44,770 nt of DNA from Streptomyces rimosus subsp. rimosus (GTDB lineage: Bacteria; Actinomycetota; Actinomycetes; Streptomycetales; Streptomycetaceae): positions 1-44,770 of the forward strand of contig NZ_JOCQ01000066.1 of assembly GCF_000720725.1 (NCBI RefSeq), in the 5' to 3' direction. Below are positions 39,100-44,770 of this stretch, piece by piece. Position 1 is the stretch's first letter, and each line of letters starts with the position of its first letter. The translations under genes were made by a program, and so were the position numbers. The notes below the pieces were generated by a model that was given only the letters and a program-made list of their open reading frames with translations, did not search any database and had not been told where the DNA came from.

Positions 39100-39956
39100 C
39101 GCCGACGCCCGGGGCCGGCCTGGGTGTCGTCCTGGCGGCGGGTCGCGTGGAGCGAGCCGAGCAGGTCGAGGGCCTGGGCGCTGGGGCTGCCCGGTTCGGC
39201 GTGGTAGATGACGAGCTGCTGGCCAGGAGCGTCGCGTACGTCGAACGCCTGGTACGTGAGCGAGAGCGGGCCGACGTCCGGGTGCAGGAGTCGCTTGGCG
39301 TCCCGGGTCTTGCCGCGCACGCTGTGGGCGTTCCAGAGGCGGGCGAAGTCCGGGCTCTGTTCGGTGAGGGTACGGACGACTTCGCGCAGCCCCGGGTGGT
39401 CCGGGTCGTAGCCCGCCGCCTGGCGCAGGTTGGCGACGGTGGCCTGGGCCGCCCGGTCCCAGTCCGTGTAGAAGTCCCGGCCCGCGGGGTCGGCGAAGGT
39501 CATACGGGCCAGGTTGTCCGCGGGCTTGAACGGGGCGTAGAGGGCGTCGGCCAGGGCGTTGGTGGCCAGGATGCCCAGTGCAGGGCTTAGGACGAGTGCC
39601 GGCGTGTTCGGGTAGCCGTCCATCAGCTGACGCAGCGCTGGGCTGACCTGCTCGGTGGTGTGCGTGGCCGCCTGGTCGTCCAGCGCGGTCCCCGCCAGCC
39701 GGTAGAGGTGTGCGCGAGCGTCCTCGTCGAGGTGCAGCGCGCGGCTGAGGGCGTCGAGTACCTGCGCTGAGGGATTGCGCTCGCGGCCCTGTTCCAGGCG
39801 CGTGTAGTAGTCGGCGCTCACTCCGGTCAGGACGGCGACCTCCTCGCGGCGCAGTCCGGCGACCCGGCGGGCCCCGTAACTCGCCATGCCCACGTCCTCC
39901 GGTCGCAGTCCGGCGCGGCGTGCGCGCAGGAAGTCCCCCAGGTGGTTGTCGTCCAT
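39096..39956 (-). CDS. XRE-family regulator with MmyB-like ligand domain
   Basis: 286 residues. The N-terminal helix-turn-helix (about 5-75: LGDFLRARRAGLRPEDVG, VAGLRREEVAVLTGVSADYYTRLEQGRERNPS) is the form found in MmyB-like regulators. The remainder (about 105-275: LRQLMDGYPNTPALVLSPALGILATNALADALYAPF, LREVVRTLTEQSPDFARLWNAHSVRGK, KRLLHPDVGPLSLTYQAFDV) is the MmyB ligand-binding domain, thought to bind a fatty acid or similar molecule. It is divergent from a short-chain dehydrogenase, a very common pairing in which the regulator represses its neighbour. A 25-bp inverted repeat lies between them. Confidence 0.93.
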   Translation of the reverse strand: MDDNHLGDFLRARRAGLRPEDVGMASYGARRVAGLRREEVAVLTGVSADYYTRLEQGRERNPSAQVLDALSRALHLDEDARAHLYRLAGTALDDQAATHTTEQVSPALRQLMDGYPNTPALVLSPALGILATNALADALYAPFKPADNLARMTFADPAGRDFYTDWDRAAQATVANLRQAAGYDPDHPGLREVVRTLTEQSPDFARLWNAHSVRGKTRDAKRLLHPDVGPLSLTYQAFDVRDAPGQQLVIYHAEPGSPSAQALDLLGSLHATRRQDDTQAGPGRRR

Positions 39957-39986
39957 GCGGCCAGGTTAGGCGGCGGTCCGGTGGGG

Positions 39987-40011
39987 TGCCTGGGTGTGTT
40001 GCACCCAGGCA
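39987..40011. promoter_or_regulatory. Inverted-repeat operator between XRE regulator and dehydrogenase
   Basis: TGCCTGGGTG (39987-39996), 5-bp spacer, CACCCAGGCA (40002-40011): perfect 10-bp arms in the 159-bp divergent gap. It is the natural candidate for the site bound by the MmyB-type regulator. Confidence 0.7.
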
Positions 40012-40115
40012 GTACGGGGCCTGGTTGGCCATTGCTGACCTGCGCAGAGTCGGTGGAGCGGGTCGGGCCGGAACCGGCCCGGCAGTCGGCACTACGAGTA
40101 GCGAGGAACGTTCCC

Positions 40116-40874
40116 ATGGCAAGGCTTCGACTCGACGGCAAGGTCGCACTGATCACCGGCGCGACCGGTGGCATCGGCACGGCGACCGCCGAACTTTTCG
40201 CTCGCGAAGGAGCCCGGCTGGTGCTCACCGATGTCGCCGAGAGGCCCCTGCGGGACCTGGCGGGCCGGATCGAGGCGTACGGCGCGGAAGTCACCGCCGC
40301 CCGCCTCGATGTCTCCTCGGCGCGGCAGTGGGACGAGGTGATCACCGCCGTACGCGACCGGTTCGGCGCCCTGGACGTCCTCGTGAACCTCGCCGGCATC
40401 GTGGACTGGCCGGGCATCGAGGACACCCGGGAGGAGGCCTGGGACCGGGTCATCGACGTGAACCAGAAGGGCACATGGCTCGGCATGAAGGCGGCGATGC
40501 CGCTCCTCAGGGCGAGCGGCAACGCGTCGGTGATCAACACCTCGTCGGTGCTCGGGCTCGTGGGAAGCGGCTCGGCGGCGGCCTACCAGGCGTCCAAGGG
40601 CGCGGTACGGCTGCTGAGCAAGACCGCCGCGGTCGAGTACGCGCGGCAGGGTGTCCGGGTCAACTCCGTGCACCCCGGCGTGATCGCCACGCCGATGATC
40701 CAGGAGGTCCTGGACGAGCAGGGCGACCAGCAGCCGGACATCCGGCGCACCCCGATGCGCCGGGCCGGGCGCGCCGACGAGATCGCGCCCGCGATTCTCT
40801 TCCTGGCCTGCGACGACTCCTCGTTCATCACCGGGTCGGAGCTGGTGGTGGACGGCGGACTGACGGCGCACTGA
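40116..40874 (+). CDS. Short-chain dehydrogenase/reductase
   Basis: 252 residues, classical SDR length. The cofactor motif TGATGGIG is at 14-21, NLAGI follows the fourth strand, and the catalytic set is Ser144 (INTSSVLG), Tyr157 and Lys161 (YQASK). HPGVIATPM and a C-terminal FLACDDSSFITGSELVVDGG complete the fold. The Asp in LTDVAER after strand 2 favours NAD(H) over NADP(H). ATG follows GAGGAACG. The substrate cannot be told. Probably controlled by the divergent MmyB-type regulator. Confidence 0.93.
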   Translation: MARLRLDGKVALITGATGGIGTATAELFAREGARLVLTDVAERPLRDLAGRIEAYGAEVTAARLDVSSARQWDEVITAVRDRFGALDVLVNLAGIVDWPGIEDTREEAWDRVIDVNQKGTWLGMKAAMPLLRASGNASVINTSSVLGLVGSGSAAAYQASKGAVRLLSKTAAVEYARQGVRVNSVHPGVIATPMIQEVLDEQGDQQPDIRRTPMRRAGRADEIAPAILFLACDDSSFITGSELVVDGGLTAH

Positions 40875-40892
40875 GTGCCGTATCCGTATGAC

Positions 40893-40946
40893 GCCCGTGG
40901 CGCCCGTGGCGCCCGTGACGCCCGTGAGGCCCAGGACACCCGTGAC
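40893..40946. repeat. 9-bp tandem repeat after the dehydrogenase gene
   Basis: Six consecutive units of GCCCGTGGC and variants (GCCCGTGAC, GCCCGTGAG, GCCCAGGAC, ACCCGTGAC), 18 bp past the stop codon and between convergent genes. Confidence 0.9.
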
Positions 40947-41063
40947 ACTCAGGTCTCCCGCCGTACCGTTCGGGCGGCGGTCTCTTCCTGTGCGATGCCG
41001 CCGGTCAGGGTCAGGCTGCGGGGGCCGACGGCGGCTTCCCCTGCTGACGGCGGCTCCGGTGCT

Positions 41064-42293
41064 CTAGGCGTGCCGGGGACCGCGGGGATGCTCGGGGCCG
41101 CGGCCGTGGCCGGGCTCGGTGCCGTGGCCCGGCCCGGTGCCGCGGCCGTGCTCGGTACCGCCGGTGGGCTCGGTGCCGATGACGCCGCTCAGCCAGCGGA
41201 AGACCTCCGGGATCTGGTTCTTCCATACGGCCGTGCCGTGGCCGCCCGCGCCCGGCGGGATCAGCTGGACCTTGACCGTCGTCGGGTTCTTGGCGAGCTG
41301 CTTGAGGGCGAGCCCGGCCTCGTAACCGTCGTTGGACGCCCCGGAGATGTAGAGGGCGGTGCGCGGCGGCTTGCCCGCCTTGTTGGCGGACTTGAGGATG
41401 GTGAGCGGGTTGCTCTCGACGCGCAGCTTGGGGTCCTGGCCGGCGAGCGAGGCGGGCTCCATCTTCGGGTCGTTGAAGCCGGAGAGGCTGATGGCGGCGC
41501 GGTAGCGGTCGGGGTGGGCGAGCGCCAGCTTGGCGGCGCAGTGCGCGCCCGCCGAGTAGCCCGCCACCGCCCAGGAGGCGGGCTTGTCCTCGGCCCGGAA
41601 GTTGTCGACCACCATCTGGCGCACGTCGACGCTCAGCCAGCTGTCCGCGTTGACCTTGCCCGGGATGTTGACGCAGCCGGTGTCCACCTTGCCCAGCAGG
41701 GTGGTGCGCGGCGCGACCAGGATGAACGGCTTGACCTTGCCCTGCTCCATCAGCGGCTTCAGCTGCTCGGCGGCCTTGAGCGTGCCCAGCCAGGACTTGG
41801 CCGAGCCGGGGAACCCGGGGAGCAGCTCCACGACGGGGAACTTCTTGTCCTGGTAGGCGGCGTCGTCGTACTGCGGCGGCAGCCATACGTAGACCTCGCC
41901 GCTCACGCCCGATATCCGCCCCTTGAACTCGCCCTCCTGGACGCCCGCCCCGACGACCGGGTCCTTGGGCGGGCCGAACTGCACCAGTTGCTTGGGCTCG
42001 TTCTGCGTCTTGAGCCCGCCCATGCCGTCCGGGCCGAGGTCCTTGGCGGCTTCGACGTGGTCGGACGTGCCGAGCAAGTCGTCCCAGTTGTCGTAGAGGC
42101 TGTTGGCGTTGTTGACCATCACGAACACCAGCGTGATCGCGGTGACCTGCGCGAACACCAGCATGCCCAGGCGTGCCACCGCCCGCACCGCCTTCGGTCC
42201 GCGGACGCGGCCCCACAGCGCGAACGGCAGCACGACCGCGACGACCAGCAGCGCAATCGCGGTCAGGAAGAAGGGCGTGCCCGTCAGACTCAT
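41064..42293 (-). CDS. Membrane-anchored esterase (esterase D / antigen 85-like fold)
   Basis: 409 residues. Two N-terminal helices (about 6-28, TAIALLVVAVVLPFALWG, and 40-60, LGMLVFAQVTAITLVFVMV) anchor it. The outer domain has VYVWLPPQYDD, FPVVELLPGFPGSAKSWLG, the nucleophile elbow GYSAG (245-249, Ser247), LSGFNDP and the probable catalytic His352 in PGAGGHGTAVW, followed by FRWL. This is the esterase D (PF00756) pattern also seen in mycolyltransferase-like proteins of actinomycetes. The last 30 residues are a His/Gly/Pro/Arg repeat (GHGTEPGHGRGP). ATG at MSLTGTPF was chosen because helix 1 begins at once; a 34-residue upstream extension is polar and unlikely. Natural substrate unknown. Confidence 0.88.
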   Translation of the reverse strand: MSLTGTPFFLTAIALLVVAVVLPFALWGRVRGPKAVRAVARLGMLVFAQVTAITLVFVMVNNANSLYDNWDDLLGTSDHVEAAKDLGPDGMGGLKTQNEPKQLVQFGPPKDPVVGAGVQEGEFKGRISGVSGEVYVWLPPQYDDAAYQDKKFPVVELLPGFPGSAKSWLGTLKAAEQLKPLMEQGKVKPFILVAPRTTLLGKVDTGCVNIPGKVNADSWLSVDVRQMVVDNFRAEDKPASWAVAGYSAGAHCAAKLALAHPDRYRAAISLSGFNDPKMEPASLAGQDPKLRVESNPLTILKSANKAGKPPRTALYISGASNDGYEAGLALKQLAKNPTTVKVQLIPPGAGGHGTAVWKNQIPEVFRWLSGVIGTEPTGGTEHGRGTGPGHGTEPGHGRGPEHPRGPRHA

Positions 42294-42417
42294 CGGGGAT
42301 CTACTCGCTTCCAGGGCATGGTGCAGCGGTGGGCATGGTTCTGGCCCTGCCGACGGCAGCGAGCCTCTCCGCAAGATTAGATGGTCATCCGACACGCCCT
42401 GGTTGCGCCCTCTGAAG
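42294..42417. other. Esterase promoter side of a divergent gap
   Basis: No clear promoter elements. A short frame starting at ATG 42381 runs to 42632 but is Arg-rich and crosses the inverted repeat at 42418-42448, so I do not call it. Confidence 0.35.
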
Positions 42418-42448
42418 CCTTCTTTGCGAAGGTCCTTCGAAAAGAAGG
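42418..42448. promoter_or_regulatory. 31-bp inverted repeat between divergent genes
   Basis: CCTTCTTTGCGAAGG (42418-42432) and CCTTCGAAAAGAAGG (42434-42448) are inverse complements except at one position, around a single central T. It is AT-richer than its surroundings. It is too tight to be a good RNA hairpin and looks more like a dimer-binding operator, 125 bp from the esterase and 300 bp from the serine hydrolase. Confidence 0.6.
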
Positions 42449-42748
42449 GGGCTTGTGGTACGGGTCACAGGAGAACGGGTGGGCCTTCCGACGCACCCCG
42501 AGCGGCCTCCGAGCGCGCCGTAGGGGCCGTGGTCGGCGCCCTCAGAACGCGCCCCTCAGTGGCACCTCAACTCGCCCCGCAAACCTGACATCCGTCACGC
42601 AAACATGTGAGCGGTCCGGTACCAAAGGCTGATGGCCGGGGGCGGCGTGGCCAGCACAATCTCCAGTGAGCGAGAGAGATCGCCGGCCACCACCCGACCG
42701 CCGCAGGCTCCGCGGGAGCCCTCGGCCATGCACCGACGGAGACGTGCC

Positions 42749-44062
42749 ATGCCCCTGTCCCCTCCGATGTCCCCTCCGAGCCGCCGCCGCGTACGGCTCG
42801 CCGCCACCGCCACGGCCGTCTTATTGGCCCTGCTCGCCCCGGCCCTCCCGGCCTCGGCTGCCGGGACACCCGCCCCGCCCGCTCCCCCGGCTGCGACCGC
42901 CACAGCCCGACCGGCCCACCCCGGCCTCGACCGCAAAGCACTCGACCGGACTCTTCAGGATCTGCACAAGGCAGGCATGTACGGGGCCTACTCGGCCGTG
43001 CGGGACGGCGACGCGTCCTGGCAGGGCGCCTCCGGCGTCGCCGACATCAAGACCGGCCGCCCGATGAGACCGCAGTTCGAGCACCGTATAGGCAGCATCA
43101 CCAAGACCTTCACCGCCACCGCCGTGCTCCAGCAGGTCGGTGAGGGCACCATCGACCTCGACGCCCCGATCGGCCGCTACCTGCCCGACGTGGTCCCGGG
43201 CGAACGCGGCCGCGCGATCACGGTACGGATGCTGCTGAACCACACCAGCGGCCTGGGCGACTACGACACGGAGATCTGGAAGACGCCGGACGACGTGGTG
43301 CGCATGCGCTACCGCCAGTGGGACCCGCGCGAGCTGGTCCGGCTGGGCCTGGAGGCACCCCCGCAGGGCAAGCCCGGCGAGGCCCACCACTACGCCAACA
43401 CCAACTATGTGATAGCCGGGTTGCTGCTCCGGAAGGTCACCGGCCAGGCGCCGGAGAAGTACATCACCGACCACGTCATACGTAAGGCCGGGCTGAAGCA
43501 CACGTACTTCCCGCGCTCGGCCCATGTGACCGGCCCGCACGCCAAGATCTACGAGGGGTTGTACGGCCTGTTCGACCCGCCGCGCGACTTCACCGTGCAC
43601 AACATGTCCTGGGCCCGTACGGCCGGTGCGCTGATATCGACGATGGACGACCTGAACCAGTTCTTCCGGGCCCTGCTGACCGGCAAACTGCTCGACCCGG
43701 CCGAACTGCGCCAGATGAAGACCACGGTGCCGACGGAGGTAGGGGCGCGTTACGGTCTGGGCCTGTTCTCAGTGGACTCGACGTGCGGGCGCTTCTGGGG
43801 CCACGACGGTCTCGTCTGGGGCGCCTCGACCATATCCCTGTCCAGCGAGGACGGCCGCCGACAGCTGTCGCTCGGTGTGAACCTCACGCGCTACTACGGG
43901 CTCGGAGAGGACGGGCTCCCGAAGACCGGCCCGATCGACACTGCCCAGCAGGCCCACATGGGCCAGGCATTGTGCGGGATCTCCCCCACGCGGGACGCGG
44001 CCCCGCGTGTGAGTCCGTTCCGCGACCCGGAGTCCATACGGGTGCCCGCTGCGGCCCGGTGA
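42749..44062 (+). CDS. Secreted serine hydrolase, beta-lactamase/DD-peptidase family
   Basis: 437 residues with a signal peptide (RRRVRLAATATAVLLALLAPALPASAAG). The class C beta-lactamase/DD-carboxypeptidase active site is complete: Ser116-x-x-Lys119 (GSITKTF), Tyr215-x-Asn217 (HYANTNY) and His352-x-Gly354 (GHDGLVWG). MLLNHTSGLGDY and WARTAGALISTMDDLNQFF are further family marks. It may trim peptidoglycan peptides or hydrolyse esters or lactams; this family is not specific. I chose ATG MPLSPP after GGAGACG; MHRRRR seven codons upstream, after GGGAG, is nearly as good. Four cysteine-free strands and a single Cys pair (STCGR, ALCGI) near the C-terminus are seen. Confidence 0.92.
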   Translation: MPLSPPMSPPSRRRVRLAATATAVLLALLAPALPASAAGTPAPPAPPAATATARPAHPGLDRKALDRTLQDLHKAGMYGAYSAVRDGDASWQGASGVADIKTGRPMRPQFEHRIGSITKTFTATAVLQQVGEGTIDLDAPIGRYLPDVVPGERGRAITVRMLLNHTSGLGDYDTEIWKTPDDVVRMRYRQWDPRELVRLGLEAPPQGKPGEAHHYANTNYVIAGLLLRKVTGQAPEKYITDHVIRKAGLKHTYFPRSAHVTGPHAKIYEGLYGLFDPPRDFTVHNMSWARTAGALISTMDDLNQFFRALLTGKLLDPAELRQMKTTVPTEVGARYGLGLFSVDSTCGRFWGHDGLVWGASTISLSSEDGRRQLSLGVNLTRYYGLGEDGLPKTGPIDTAQQAHMGQALCGISPTRDAAPRVSPFRDPESIRVPAAAR

Positions 44063-44152
44063 GCGGCTCGGGAGGGGCACGGTAGTCAGGCAGGCGGCGT
44101 TCTCCCGGCTCGCGGCCGGACCGGACGCCATGACAGTCCGTGCGGACAAGCA

Positions 44153-44183
44153 CGCCGCCCGGCGCCGTGGGCGCTGGGCGGCG
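44153..44183. terminator. Terminator between serine hydrolase and small secreted protein
   Basis: CGCCGCCCGGCGCC (44153-44166) pairs with GGCGCTGGGCGGCG (44170-44183) with one mismatch and a 3-nt loop. Confidence 0.75.
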
Positions 44184-44190
44184 AGGATGA

Positions 44191-44595
44191 TCAGCAACCG
44201 GTGTTGTGGACACCCGGCGTCTCGAAGTTGCCCTGGTCCAGGACTGCGATGAGACCGTAGATGGTGCTGCAGCCCAGGTTCTGGTTCTTGAACTTGTACG
44301 TCTTGGTGTCGCCCTTCTTGACCGTGTACGCGTTGCTGAGGTGCTTCGTGTTGCCCTTGCGGTAACCGAACTTGACGGTCACCGGGGATCCACCGGTCTT
44401 CCCGTAGACGACGTTCACGGTGTGGCCGCCGTCGATGATGCCCACGCAGAGCGTTCCGTTGGAGAGCGAGGTGCAGGAGGGGCCCGCGTTGCGGACCGCA
44501 GCGGCCGACCCGGCGGCCGAAGCCGGGGCCGCCAGGCCCGCGGCGGTGAGGAGGGAAGTGGCGACTATGACGCCGGCCCGAGTGTGGTTGCGCAT
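44191..44595 (-). CDS. Small secreted cysteine-containing protein
   Basis: 134 residues with a signal peptide (MRNHTRAGVIVATSLLTAAGLAAPASAAG). The mature part of about 105 residues has four cysteines (GPSCTSL, TLCVGI, NLGCST and the C-terminal TGC), enough for two disulfides. It shows short beta-like stretches (VNVVYGKTGG, VTVKFGYRKG, TYKFKNQN) and a basic character (KKGDTKTYKFK). ATG follows GAGGAC. I do not recognise a family. Like the protein at 3987-4451 it is a small basic exported beta-rich protein, but I see no clear sequence match between them. Confidence 0.8.
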   Translation of the reverse strand: MRNHTRAGVIVATSLLTAAGLAAPASAAGSAAAVRNAGPSCTSLSNGTLCVGIIDGGHTVNVVYGKTGGSPVTVKFGYRKGNTKHLSNAYTVKKGDTKTYKFKNQNLGCSTIYGLIAVLDQGNFETPGVHNTGC

Positions 44596-44770
44596 GAGGA
44601 GAGTCCTCTTCCTGCAGGTAGCTGTGCTGATCATCGGAAAGGTTACCCAGGCGAAATCAAGCCACCAAGGCTGATGAGCGCTTGAAAATCGGACTCTCAC
44701 CCTCCGGATGACCCGCGAGATTCAGCCCCGCCCCGAGGGCTGCCACAGGGGGACGGGAGGGGGCGGGAGG
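44596..44770. other. Upstream region of the small secreted protein, to window edge
   Basis: Holds AGAGGAC (ribosome-binding site) and presumably the promoter. No clear -35/-10. The final 25 bases are G-rich. Nothing else seen. Confidence 0.35.

Noticed and set aside
42381..42632. 83-codon frame in the esterase / serine hydrolase gap
   Set aside because: Crosses the inverted repeat, is Arg-rich at the end and has no ribosome-binding site.
1..44770. Mobile element, prophage or biosynthetic cluster
   Set aside because: No transposase, integrase, phage structural gene or synthase was found. Base composition is uniform apart from short promoter regions.

Overview
This window looks like a stretch of a Streptomyces (or closely related actinomycete) core chromosome. 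It is very GC-rich, codon third positions are almost all G or C, the word CGTACGG recurs, and several starts are GTG or TTG. The gene content (sucC-sucD, purN-purH, folD, a DUF3017 protein, pcrA, a small B12-binding mutase subunit, NlpC/P60 and M23 cell-wall hydrolases) is the kind of neighbourhood found in Streptomyces core regions. I see no rRNA, tRNA, CRISPR array, insertion sequence or integrase.

Layout. 1-3627 (minus): three paralogous membrane-anchored XRE regulators, two with a DUF2690 module and one with a peptidoglycan-binding module. 3987-4451: a small secreted protein. 4564-7562 (minus): dimeric-type NADP isocitrate dehydrogenase, a DUF3017 membrane protein and folD. 7865-9377 (plus): an RDD protein and a second Tyr/Gln/Pro-rich membrane protein. 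9466-11675 (minus): purN-purH, translationally coupled; folD nearby makes the formyl donor both use. 11940-16101: a membrane protein, a DUF6350 membrane protein and a sigma-like protein with a membrane anchor. 16180-18269 (minus): sucC-sucD. 18645-20522 (minus): two secreted or surface repeat-rich proteins.

20719-29160 is the most interesting part. A minus-strand, ATGA-coupled operon (MoxR-type AAA+ ATPase, DUF5682, VWA protein) diverges from a plus-strand pair (SWIM zinc-finger protein, DUF5691). The 154-bp gap holds two head-to-head copies of TTGTCAGTG, and the plus-strand copy matches the PafBC/RecA-NDp DNA-damage promoter pattern TTGTCRGTG-N8-TAnnnT exactly. The same pattern sits immediately before pcrA/uvrD at 35837. 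This suggests that the MoxR/VWA/SWIM system, whose function is unknown, is induced by DNA damage together with a repair helicase.

29325-37974: an orphan IcmB-type B12 protein, a lipase, an M23 peptidase, pcrA, an NlpC/P60 hydrolase behind a c-di-AMP (ydaO-type) riboswitch, and a small membrane protein. 38344-44595: an acetyltransferase, a MmyB-type XRE regulator divergent from a short-chain dehydrogenase with an inverted-repeat operator between them, a membrane-anchored esterase divergent from a secreted serine hydrolase with a 31-bp inverted repeat between them, and a small secreted Cys-rich protein. Short tandem repeats of 9-23 bp recur at the 3' ends of genes throughout, in two cases overlapping the stop codon.
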